In this document: positions 1 through 10,869 of the stretch, one piece after another
Layout of the letters: every line of letters starts with the position of its first letter
Numbering within the stretch: position 1 is the first letter of the stretch
Assembly (NCBI GenBank): GCA_030533445.1
Contig: CM060080.1
Span: 7,577,717-7,641,716 of the forward strand
Direction of reading: 5' to 3'
Origin: Cyprinodon diabolis
Lineage: Eukaryota > Chordata > Actinopteri > Cyprinodontiformes > Cyprinodontidae
Length of the DNA: 64,000 nt
Made by a program: the position numbers and the translations under genes
The notes under the pieces: model-generated
The model's database searches: none
Seen by the model: the letters and a program-made list of their open reading frames with translations, nothing else
What the model was told of the DNA's origin: nothing

Positions 1-299
1 TCACCGAGCAGTGGAGGGGGGAACCGGCAGCGAGCAGAGGCGGGCGGCGAACACAGCTGGGTTTCGGTCCTCCCGGTCTCCACCAGCGAACCAGGACGGG
101 AAGGAAGGAAGGGGGGATTAGAAAGGAAGAAAGAAAGTATAGCCTAACAAACTATTTCATGTTCGGTTTGGGGAGAAAAGGGGAAACACACACAACACAC
201 ATGTACACACACATCGATAGGAGACAGATAGCTGCAATTAATTAGGGAGCCGCAGCCACTAAAGCAAGTGAAAAACATTGGTTGGACCTTCCCAGTCCT

Positions 300-611
300 C
301 AGCCAACCAGGGGAACATTAGTATTAAACTTTAAGGCGTCCACTGCGCGCTCGACCAATCACGATGCGCGAAGAGACACGCACATCCGCCAATAGCGGGC
401 ACGCTGCAAAAAATAGCAGACAGCCTCAGCATTTGGCTCTGCGCTGCGGGAGTGTGGATATACCAGGCCTAAAGCTGGAAATCTGCAGCATTACAGGGAA
501 TCTGCTGCCTAAGAAGGGATAGATTGATTTATTTAGCGTTAGTATTTTCCCTGTCGTTTCATCTTCTCTCTGTTTGCATCACACGGTACTCTGGTAAATC
601 AGCGCACCGAT
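300..611 (+). promoter_or_regulatory. CpG-rich promoter-like region with CCAAT boxes
   Basis: The stretch is GC- and CpG-rich compared with the AT-rich DNA that follows. It holds two CCAAT-type boxes (GACCAATCACG near 354 and CGCCAATAGCG near 390), with an A-rich TATA-like AAAAAATAGC about 20 bases after the second. A start site around 430-450 would give a 5' leader of about 170 bases before the ATG at 612. A promoter is inferred from composition and motifs only. The gene it would serve is not identified, and a start on the opposite strand is also possible. Confidence 0.4.
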
Positions 612-872
612 ATGAGCCTGAACTTTACAGACATTATAAAGAAAAGCCAGACTTGCGGAACTTTGAGCAACTTTTTGCAGCGCTCCATCAACACTGATCC
701 CCCCCCCCCCCCCCCCCCCCTTCCCCTGTCAACTAAACCGGAGCTGGAAGAGCGCGCGGTGCATGCGTCAGCCCAAATCGTCGCCGCTCTTCACATTTAC
801 ACTCCTTCGATTCAAATATTTGCCCTTAGGCGTCTGCAAAACTGTTTACATCCCATCTCTGAGGGAAAATAA
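612..872 (+). CDS. Candidate first exon of an unidentified gene
   Basis: An open frame begins at the ATG at 612, just after the promoter-like block. It reads about 30 ordinary residues (begins MSLNFTDIIKKSQTCGTLSN), then a 22-base run of C gives a proline tract, after which the frame reads a further 50 or so residues to a stop at 872. I do not recognise the protein. The first 30 residues look plausible as coding, but the C-run is prone to slippage and may be untranslated or lie beyond a splice donor. A weak donor-like GTGCAT lies near 759. No following exon was found before jmjd7. It could equally be a non-coding first exon. Confidence 0.22.
   Translation: MSLNFTDIIKKSQTCGTLSNFLQRSINTDPPPPPPPLPLSTKPELEERAVHASAQIVAALHIYTPSIQIFALRRLQNCLHPISEGK
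699..720. repeat. Mononucleotide C tract (22 C)
   Basis: Twenty-two consecutive C residues lie inside the candidate first exon. The exact length is uncertain in any assembly, and a change in length shifts the reading frame downstream. Confidence 0.9.
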
Positions 873-2002
873 ACAGAGAGGGAGTCCGGAGGGCACGGAC
901 ACGGACACGGTCAGCACACGCAGAGGGGATGGGTGATTTGGGGGGTGGGGGAGAGGGGCGCAGTAGACAGAAACACGGATTGTCTCTGGGGGGCGGTGGG
1001 GGGGGGACGTGCATCTTGTAAAATGAGCGTGAAATATGCAGCGGGGAGGTGGAAAGAGTTGCAGATCAATCGGCTGTTTCACTCCTACCTTCCTCCTGCT
1101 GGAGGACAGTTTCAGCAAACAAACAGCAGAGGAGAGAAAATAAAACAGGCTCTGCTCATTTGAAGCGGAGGTTAATGGGAAGATTCACAGAAGGCCGCGT
1201 TTGTAAAATCTAGGAAAACATGAGTTATTTTGGCAGAAGCATTTCTTTTAAACCTGGAGTTTCTCTGTGTTTTAGAGGCTATTTTCACATGAAGGCGTCA
1301 TCGCCGCATGCAGGCCGCAGAGTGAGTCAAACTGCTCCAAAATGTTTCTCAGTCATTCCACAACAATCCAAGAGGTTTCTGTCAGAATCCCCCCCAGCTG
1401 GCTGTTGCCATCACCGCCTTCTGTGTCAAAGAGAAGAAATGGGTCAGAGAATAGAAGCGCGAGCGCGCAGACACCGCGTTCCTGCACGAGGGCCAGCCTC
1501 ATTCAGAGTTTACCCAAATATAAACAGCACATCAGGAAAAAATGCTATCATTGTGTCTGCAGCAGAACAATATTCACAGTCAAAAGGAGAAGTTTGATTC
1601 TGTCTGGTTCTGTTGGGAATAAACCCACCCGTCCACTGCAGCGCAGCTGCCGGACCTGTTTAAGGCGCACAGAGCCTCACAGCCACCAGTGATTTCTTTA
1701 TTTCTGGAAGGTTATTGTTTGGCATTTTGAAAACACCAGAAGTGGGAAATCTTTTTTAATCATCATTTTATCTCAGATTCCACCTGGTTTTACAGATTCG
1801 TCCCCGAATCGGTGAGATTTCCAAACCTCCAACTATGGACACGGACACCTAAACGCCTCATTTAAATTAGTCCATTATTCCAAGGTGCATTCATTTATTT
1901 ATCCCCCTGAGACATAAAAAATAAAACTATATGTAACATTTAAGATATATTTAATAAGTTGTATGATTATTGTTGTTGTTATCATTGCATGTGCTTTATT
2001 TA

Positions 2003-2287
2003 CACTGCAAAAAATGTAATCTAAATAAGTATTTTTTTTTCTTAAAATAAGTGCATGTTGTGTTGAATTAAGGATGTAAGTGAGACACTTTGCCAATGGA
2101 ACAAGATCGTTTGATTTAAAATTAGGGGGAAAAACAAGTTCATAATATCTAATTACTTTATTTTAAGAGTAAAAATACTAATTCCATTGGTAAATAATTT
2201 TATTTACCTGCTCTACAGGGTAAATACACTCAATATACGTAATTAAGACATTTTTTTGTACTAATTTTTATATCGTTTTTGCAGGGT
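2003..2287 (+). mobile_element. MITE of the CACTGCAAAA family, copy 1
   Basis: The element starts CACTGCAAAAAATG and ends TTTTTGCAGG, so the ends are near-inverted. Its interior (motifs such as TTGCCAATGGAACAAGA and TTATTTTAAGAGTAAA) also occurs at 29376-29664 and, reversed, at 30462-30712. It is about 285 bp with no coding capacity. The family is a non-autonomous DNA transposon; copy 3 suggests a TA target duplication. Confidence 0.75.
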
Positions 2288-2289
2288 GT

Positions 2290-5200
2290 TTTAGATTGTA
2301 TGTGCTCCTGTCAGGTGAGATGCTTGTCTAACTGATCTCTATTTTTGTTTATTTCTGTGTTTTTGTTTCTTAGCAAAAATAAAAAATAAAAATTAATTCC
2401 TACCCCTTTGGGGTTTTTTTTCTGTGTTTTTTTTTTTTGGTTTTTTTTCTCCCGCCTTTCTATCCGCTGCTGTTTGGGGTTGATCTCTGACGGTCAGTGA
2501 GCTTTGACTTGTGGTACCCGCTGCTTGTCGCTGAGGATGAACAAATCGCTCCGTCTGGCTGCTGAGCTGCAGGAGCTCCTGTCAGCCTGGACCCTGCGGC
2601 ACAAAAACAGGCTGCAGGAGGCGGAGGAGGCGCCGCACACAAAGCCCCAATCAGAAAAATCATGCTGAATAAAAATAAGTTTTTAAACCACGTTTCAAGC
2701 CATCTGATCCATTCTCTATCTGAAAAGGGGGACTATTTCAAATATAAAATCATTTATAAACCCGTTTAAAAAAAGTTTGACCTCAACTAAACCATTCTGC
2801 GTTTGTTTTGCTGTAGAGCTCGACCCTATGAGGCCTGTCTGTTCCCAGAATGAGGCGTTAATCCTCAGATGGACCGAGGAAAGGCAGGATTGAGTGAAAC
2901 CAGAACACATCCTCCCCAAACACTAAACAAATAGGCTCCTTACCTGCTTGGCTGTTTGTGTTTCATCCTCAGCAGAAGAAGCATTTTGACCAAACCAACC
3001 ATCCGGATGCATGAACCCAATATAAAGCCTGGATTTAATGTCTTTCTATTTAGAGTATTGCACTATTGAACATAAGATTTGTTTATTATTATTATGAGAC
3101 AATGCTTGTAATGGCTACTTTTCTTAGTATATAAATCTATTTATTTAGTATTCAAAGATTACTCAAAAATATAATTTCCTTATTTGTTCTTCAGAAAATT
3201 CTTCACATTTTTTTTACTTTGAAGAAGCAAAGCTAAATACCACTTTAGTCAGTTTAAAGGTCCTCAGAAGGGATAATCTGTCCTCTAAGAGGAATGATCT
3301 GATAAATATTCCAATGAAATCTTTGTCGACTTTCTTTTTTCCAGATTTCTTTATTCATTTGCAGTGTTTATTCAACCAGTTAACCAGCAGCGTCGTTCAG
3401 GTCAAAGTTTTCTTCCAAATTAAGCTGGAAGTTATGTTTTTTTTTTTGTTTTTTCTTTTTTTTTTCTTTGATAGATATGAAGCAGCATGTTTTCACCATC
3501 TGCTGTTTTCCTCTGAAACACAGATGTTTGGTGAAGCAGGACATGTCTCAGTTTCTGGCTTATCGTCGCTGGTCAGCTTTAAGGAGGATCTTTTTTTTCT
3601 CTTTCTAGTCAAAAATGGAGAGAAAAAAAGTTAAACATCCAACCTGACAAAGCTGCGAGGAATCCCTGTTAAAGAGTCACTCAGAGCTTCTGGAAGCTGT
3701 AGATAGCAACTGATTTCCTTCAATGCAGACTTTTTGTTCGTTTTGAAGGTTAAAAATCTTCTAATCTAAAAATCTTCAGAAAGTCATTTACATTCTTGTT
3801 TTTTATTTTTTTTAATGGGAGGCTGCATTCAGTTTTCACAAATTTTATTTATTTAAGACACGCTGAGGTCTGCCTCATGTTTTTGATGCATTTAAAGTTA
3901 TATAATTATATAGATCAAATAGGTTAGGCCGCTGAATCACATCTACACTCTCTTATATTGAATTTCTTCTCAGAGAGAAGTTTAGATCTGTGCTCACAGG
4001 CTGGGATCACTGATCAGAAGTTGGATCTTCATAAACCAGGATGAGAAAAAAACCTCTGGGACTAGTTTTGTTGTTGTGATCAGTGATCTGTGATCAGCCA
4101 AGGTCTGATTCACAAAACAAGCCAATAAGATATAATTCTCTTTGCATGTATTTATCATCAGAGAGGAGCGGCTCATTATTTCAGGATCACTGCGTTTCCA
4201 ACACATTGTGATGCGGAGCTGACTGCTGTTCGCGTTGATTTAACTCACATGATGTTATTATGTTGCCCATTTTAACACTAGAAGCTCTTACAAAATCGCA
4301 CCTGATGCACGTGAGCTTTAATATTTGTCACAAAAAATATATAAAGATTAACTTGAAATATCTGGATTTTCCCGGGTGGATCCAGGTGATCTGATGTTTT
4401 CCCAGACTCATTTCAACATTTGGTGTTTCTTGGTTTTTAAAAAGAAATATATGTCAGCCGATATATATTTTACTTGCATGTACCTTTGTTTTTTTTGGGT
4501 TTTTTTGTTTGTTTCTTCACATCATCCTAACATCATCCTTCTCTTTAATAGAAAAGAAAACCGTGTGAAATTCCCTAAGATGGATTATAAAGAGCACCAT
4601 GGCTGCAGGTTTCCCTGTAAGAACAGTCAGTATCTGATAATGTTCTAGGAGAAAAAAAACAACTGTTCAAAATCACAGGTTTATGGATTGGCCTCAAAAA
4701 TCGCAGGAATTTATTTTTAAAACATTTTATCCCGTTGTTTGTTTTTTTCTTTCATGGCCATTCTTTTGGAATTTGAATAAATGTGTCTGTCCTGCAGAAT
4801 CCACCCGGGTACACTTTCTGTTTTTATTCTGTAAGGAATTAAAAGATGATGAAATGGGAAGTAAATGTCTGTTGATGGTATTTTCAGTGTGCAGCTTGTC
4901 TCAGCTCTTCTCACCTTCTAGAAAAAAATATTGGATTCATTTTTCAATAAATCTCTATACAACAAAGCAGAATCTGCGCCTTTATTTACTTACTGTTATT
5001 TTTACAAATCATCACATAGGTACTCTATGGATGCCTGTAAGGACATAAACAAAAGACCATAAAAAGAAAGACATTAAATTCATTATCGTTCTCAACATTT
5101 TTGGCTTAAATCAACTTCGTTTTGATGCAAAGCATCTATTTACATTCTGCAGTTGAATTTATATGCTTATAGATAAATGTGTTTCTTCTTTGTTAAATAA

Positions 5201-6280
5201 TCATGAAAGCTTTAAAACTTTAGATTTCAGTTCATGCGTGATCAGAAACAGACATCCTGATCTGTCAGACTTTGATTGATTCCTGATTCATTGTTAAACC
5301 AAAAATCAACATTAAGCAGGAAAATGAAAGCTGTAAATTTCTCAAACCGATTTCTTTCCATTCAGGGATGAAGTGAAGAATAAAAGTTTGAGGGGGAAAA
5401 AATAGACTGACATTTAACAGACAAAAAGATTAAAAAAGCTTTAGATTGACCCTGTTTTAATCAGCAAAGTAACAAAAATAAAAAACATGAACATTTAAAA
5501 CGAAACGATTTCGATCAGTTTGACCTAAAAGAAGAGAAAACAAAATATTCAAAACTTTGTATTTAGTTCAATCCTAAGCAGCTAATGTAATGTTAAATTT
5601 CGTTTATATATTTTTGTTTCCGAATAAAAAACTGATGAGAGAAATCCAAACAGCCAAAGGTTTTTTAAAAATCAGGGTTTTTGTGTAATTTTACTTATTT
5701 TTGTTCAATGAAAACATTCTTTTTGTTGTTATTTTAACAAAAAATGGATGCAGATTCTTTTATCTCAGCTCTACAAATACTTTAGATGTTTGATTGGTTT
5801 TGAACATTTAGAAGATTTGTCCTTCATTTAAAACCAAGAGAGGGTCCGGGTTACAGTTCAGTATTTTTAAAGCGACCGAAAAAACCTTATCCTAGAACAT
5901 CCTGGAAGTTCTTTGTCAGAAGGAATCAATAGAAGTAGAAAGATTGAGGGGAAACTGGAGAAGAAGCTGCGATGTTTCTGTTAAAAACAAGCAGGAGAAT
6001 CATTAGCTTTGTTGGTGCTGCACGTTTAATGCTCCAATCAATGCCAAGCGCTGCAAATAAATGCATGAACCGCGCTGCCACCCGGCTGGATGCCACAGCT
6101 TCAAATCTCGGACACCAAGAGGGAGCCAGCAGGGTAATTAGTGGATCAACAGCGACATCCTGAGGCCATAGCAAGAATTACACACAGAGAGTTCACTTTT
6201 TGAAGTCATTGCAGCCTTCCTGGTCCTTACCGATGAAAACCGCCATGCGAAACAACCTTAGTAAACAAAACCATCATATT
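2290..6280. other. Long AT-rich stretch without recognised gene
   Basis: I see no exon, RNA gene or clear mobile element here. The DNA is AT-rich with T-runs. All open frames are short and low-complexity, and none resembles a known protein. It may be an intron or intergenic space of the gene whose possible promoter lies at the left edge. Confidence 0.5.
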
Positions 6281-6286
6281 AAATTC

Positions 6287-7135
6287 CATTCAGTTTATTT
6301 CTATAGCACCAATTCACATTATGTCATCTGGAGGCACTTTACAGTTCACCAGATCATCCAGTCAGATTGGTTCAAAGTTTTCGACTCATTGACTCTTCAG
6401 CAATCCCTCACACCAAGCATGCATGTAGCAACAGTGGAAAGGAAAAACTCCCTTTTAACAGGAAGAAACCTCCAGCAGAACCAGATTACACATCCTCTAT
6501 CAGCGCTCCGCTCCGCTCACATATGTCGTGCGGAGTGCTTGTCTGTCATGTTAATCAATGAGAGATGTTCCACATCCACGGCTACTCCTCCGCATGTCAC
6601 CGTCCACGTACGTATTCTCCATCCGTCACCGACAAAATACGGAGCTGAGCAATTTTTTGCTCCGTTCCGGTCCGGCCAGGTCAAGATCCGCTATTGCAAT
6701 CGCACCAAACAGGAAAAAGAACAGCGAGGTGATCTGTTTTTTTCAATTGAAATATAGTAACGACAGATCGGTAACTACAAATTAGAGCATAATTCTTATA
6801 TATTTCAAAATAAAAATAAGACAGTTTATTTAAATGATTGGGTGCAGGGCGGAGACGGAGGACGTGGGATTTCGGGGTAAGCGGCCATCTGCTGAGGCCG
6901 ACTGGGGTTCAGGTACAGAAGCAGACATAGAAAATGAATCAGATACAAAAGGCATCTGTCAACCAGCTCCACAGGCGGCCCCATCCAGGAAACACACAGC
7001 CAGGCAGACGAGCTCCGAGCCAGCTCCCATGTCAGAGGATGAAGAGAGCACATCTAGTTAGTCACAATCAGAGAAACAGGACTACACTGAAAAACATTGA
7101 AAAAGTCCAACATCTATAAACAAAGGTGTTTGTGG
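6287..7135 (+). repeat. Dispersed repeat family A, copy 1 (interrupted)
   Basis: This begins near a TTTATTTCTATAGCACCAATTC-like segment and continues with AAGCATGCATGTAGC, AAAACTCCCTTTTAACAGG and CCTCCAGCAGAACC. The same order of segments recurs at 23290-24060, 30720-30900, 61935-62240 and 63195-64000. The order here is broken from about 6490 to 6840 by unrelated AT-rich DNA with CpG-containing segments. The family is a fish interspersed repeat, possibly the 3' portion of a non-LTR element; the class is not certain. Confidence 0.7.
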
Positions 7136-7159
7136 CAGAAACACAGCTGATATTTCTCT

Positions 7160-8860
7160 CCAACAAATGAATTCTGAATTTAATGATCGTCTGTCCGAAC
7201 GGTCAGTTACCTGAGTTCACTATCAAGTCGACTATATAGTCCATGCTCTATAAAGTGATGGAGGGATTTAGGGGTTAGGGCGGACGGTCGGTCACAGCCA
7301 ATGGGTCTTTAGGAGCAGAGTTGGGAACCCTTGTTGTACTGGTAAAACTCAGGCCTGGTAAGAGTTTGGTGCTGCCATGGAGAAAGACTATCAGTCGGCC
7401 ACAAAGTGACTCTAGCTTACCGCCCGGTGCCTCCACAGCACGAAACAATTCTTCACTATTACAGATTACAGTAGGAGTGGGAACTACTAACCTAGACTGA
7501 CGACATTCTTGGACAGTGAAAGGAATACTTTGAGGATTTCGTAAACCTAGGCATCAAACCTTTCCCTTTTGTGAGATCAGATTCTTTTGTGTGGTCTTTC
7601 CCATTTCCAAATATATGAGACTTGTATGTGATCTCCACTGCATTCACACAACTAAAGTGTCCATGGGCAGTAGAGGACACAATGATGTCACAAGCGAGCC
7701 TTTTCTGTGTTTACGGAAGTAAACATGGATGGTACCCAAGGCTAGAGTCACAGAAGCAATCAAAGAGTTTGGTTGATTGTCAGACCTCAGAAGGAGCAGT
7801 ACAGCTTTCATCCTAAACATGGAACACTGGACCAGCTCTACACCTCTGCAGTGTTCTAGAGGGTTTATGACAGTTTGCCCAAGAGGTTCGCCTTTGATTT
7901 GTGGGTCTGTAGAAGGCATTCCACTGTGACCCTCATGGTGCCCTGTGGGAGGTACTACAGCAGACCAGAGCCAGCGCCCCAGATTCAGTCTCATTAGAAG
8001 TGTAGCAGGAGTCTGATCTGCATTTATTCAGACTTGTATTGGGTGCACATTGAACTGTCCTCTGTCACATTGGGCTGGTTTGGGGCCAGCAGATTTCTGG
8101 ATGACTTGGTTATGCTGGCTTCCTCCAGCCAATAGCTAAGGCCTGCCCTGGCTACTATGTCTCTCAGGGGGCAGAGAGAGTATAAGAACGAATTTTATAC
8201 AAATGGGATTTGTTCAAACCAACAAAAATTGTAGTTATTAAGCTGGACTGGTTCTAATTTGGCATAGAACTGAAATCCCCCTTTTTCTTGTTTTTACATG
8301 TGAACTAAAGCTTTCACAAATCAGAAACTGGGATTCAAAGTTCTGCTATTATCATATAATAACATAATCCATGTTAAGATGTAAAAAACACTTTTTTTAA
8401 TAGATTAGAATAAAGACACATGGAAGAGATGGGATAACCCTTTGCTTCGAATCAAAAGCTATTTCAGCTTCATGCTTATGTGTTCTTTTCACTCATGCAG
8501 TATAGTAGTTTTAAGCTTCGTATTTCAAGAGAGGTTGAGACCTGAGCTGACCTTTAATCAGGTAGCGAGTTTTTATATGATGATTGGTCTGAAAACAGTC
8601 AACTAAGCCTCATCAAGGTTGTTGGCATACCTTTCCACCTGCACTCCATAAAACATTACGTTTCACACTTTAAGCCAGCCGCCGTCACACAGCAAGTTGA
8701 TAAGCAGCAAGATTGCAAAACAGCAGTTCTTAGAATTTCTATCTATCTCTATTCTGTTTGATCTTCACCAGTTTGATCTGGTGAACTGTAAAGTACCTTG
8801 AGATGATATTTGTTGTGAATTAGTGCTATAGAAATAAACTGAATTTAATTGAATTGAATT
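7160..8860. other. Intergenic stretch, nothing firm recognised
   Basis: No gene model could be supported. Short frames exist on both strands near 7640-7990, but they lack recognisable motifs and overlap one another. Confidence 0.4.
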
Positions 8861-9006
8861 TCCAATCCAGCTTTATTTATAAAGCACTTTAGAATTTCTC
8901 AAAGGACCAAAGTGCTGTACAGTGAAATAACATAACACCATTTCACAGACTCAAAACCCTACAAGCATAAAAGACAAAATTAAAATCAGAACTATAAAAT
9001 CTATAA

Positions 9007-9201
9007 TCAAATATCAGTCATTTCAAATAATGTATCACAGACTAAAATCAACCTGAAAGCCAAGGCTAAGAGATGAGTTTTTAAGAGTGATTTAAAATCA
9101 GACAAAGAAGTAGACAATTTAATTTGCAATATAAGGACGTTCCACATTTTTGGAGCTGCCACAGAGTTCCAAAAGGAGTGTGGCCCAGTCGCTACAAGCA
9201 T
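9007..9201 (-). pseudogene. LINE ORF2 C-terminal fragment (copy 1)
   Basis: The minus-strand reading contains SFWNSVAAPKMWN followed by SDFKSLLKTHLLALAF. This matches the LWN-LP / FK-LKTHLF pattern seen at the C-terminal end of fish non-LTR retrotransposon ORF2 proteins. Only about 60 residues remain. It lies in the duplicated 1449-bp unit, so an identical copy sits at 10456-10650. Confidence 0.6.
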
Positions 9202-9420
9202 GCTTAGTGTGAGGGATTGCCTTCAATGAGTCGATGCAATCAGCTGGTTTTCCTTAGATAGAAAACTTTAAATCAATTTGACTGTTTGATCTGGTGAACT
9301 GTAAAGTGCCTGTTAGATGTGGTCAGTCTGCCTCCTAACACCTGCCTGCACAATGAGGGCTATAAAACTGCAGTCAAGGTTTAAGCCTGTCGTAGCTTCC
9401 CGAGATGATAGGTGTACATA

Positions 9421-10448
9421 CAGGTGCTGGTCATAAAATTAGAATATCATGAAAAAGTAGATTGATTTCAGTAATTCCATTTAAAAAGTGAAACTTGTAT
9501 ATTATATTCATACATTACATACAAACTCATATATTTCAGATGTTTATTTTGTTTAATTTTGATGATTACAAATGACAACAAATGAAAATCTCAAATTCAT
9601 CATATCAGAAAATTAGAATATTGTGAAAAGGTTCAAAATTGATGGCCCCTGGTGCCACACTCTAATCAGCTAATTAACTCAAACCACCTGCAAAAGCCTT
9701 TAAATGGTCTTTCAGTCTAGTTCTATAGGCTACACAATCATGGGGAAGACTGCTGACTTGACAGTTGTCCAAAAGACGACCATCGACACCTTGCACAAGG
9801 AGGGCAAGACACAAAAGGTCATCGCTAAAGAGGCTGGCTGTTCACAGAGCTCAGTGTCCAAGCACATTAATAGAGAGGCGAAGGGAAGGAAAAGATGTGG
9901 TCGAAAAAAGTGTACAAGCAAGAGAGATAACCGCACCCTGGAGAGGATTGTGAAACAAAACCCATTCAAAAATGTGGGGGAGATTCACAAAGAGTGGACT
10001 GCAGCTGGAGTGAGTGCTTCAAGAACCACCACACACAGACGTATGAAAGACATGGGTTTCTGCTGTCGCATTCCTTGTGTCAAGCCACTCTTGAACCACA
10101 GACAGCGTCAGAAGCGTCTTGCCTGGGCTGCTGGTGAGTGGTCCAAAGTCATGTTCTCTGATGAAAGTAAATTTGGCATTTCCTTTGGAAATCAAGGTCC
10201 CAGAGTCTGGAGGAAAAGAAGAGAGGCACCTCATCCACGTTGCTTGAAGTCCAGTGTAAAGTTTCCACAGTCAGTGATGGTTTGGGGTGCCATGTCATCT
10301 GCTGGTGTTGGTCCATTGTGTTTTCTGAGGTCCAGGGTCAACGCAGCCACATACCAGGAAGTTTTAGAGCACTTCATGCTTCCTGCAGCTGACCAACTTT
10401 TTGGAGATGCAGATTTCATTTTCCAACAGGACTTGGCACCTGCACACA
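9421..10448 (+). mobile_element. Truncated duplicate of Tc1 element 1
   Basis: It carries the left inverted repeat (CAGGTGCTGGTCATAAAATT) and the first two-thirds of the transposase gene, then is cut by the duplication junction at 10448. It lacks the right end and so cannot transpose on its own. Confidence 0.9.
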
Positions 10449-10525
10449 TCTATAATCAAATATCAGTCATTTCAAATAATGTATCACAGACTAAAATCAA
10501 CCTGAAAGCCAAGGCTAAGAGATGA
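9704..10525 (+). pseudogene. 3'-truncated Tc1 transposase (chimeric end)
   Basis: The frame is identical to the intact transposase at 11153-12172 through the second catalytic aspartate (QQDLAPAH). It then reads about two dozen unrelated residues from the start of the next duplication unit and stops at 10525. The catalytic glutamate and the C-terminus are missing, so the product would be inactive. It could still contain the N-terminal DNA-binding part, which in principle might compete with a full transposase for the ends. Confidence 0.88.
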
Positions 10526-10869
10526 GTTTTTAAGAGTGATTTAAAATCAGACAAAGAAGTAGACAATTTAATTTGCAATATAAGGACGTTCCACATTTTT
10601 GGAGCTGCCACAGAGTTCCAAAAGGAGTGTGGCCCAGTCGCTACAAGCATGCTTAGTGTGAGGGATTGCCTTCAATGAGTCGATGCAATCAGCTGGTTTT
10701 CCTTAGATAGAAAACTTTAAATCAATTTGACTGTTTGATCTGGTGAACTGTAAAGTGCCTGTTAGATGTGGTCAGTCTGCCTCCTAACACCTGCCTGCAC
10801 AATGAGGGCTATAAAACTGCAGTCAAGGTTTAAGCCTGTCGTAGCTTCCCGAGATGATAGGTGTACATA

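Noticed and set aside
6200..6757. 185-codon plus-strand frame
   Set aside because: It runs through dispersed repeat family A and adjoining AT-rich DNA; the composition is not protein-like and it is not conserved in other copies.
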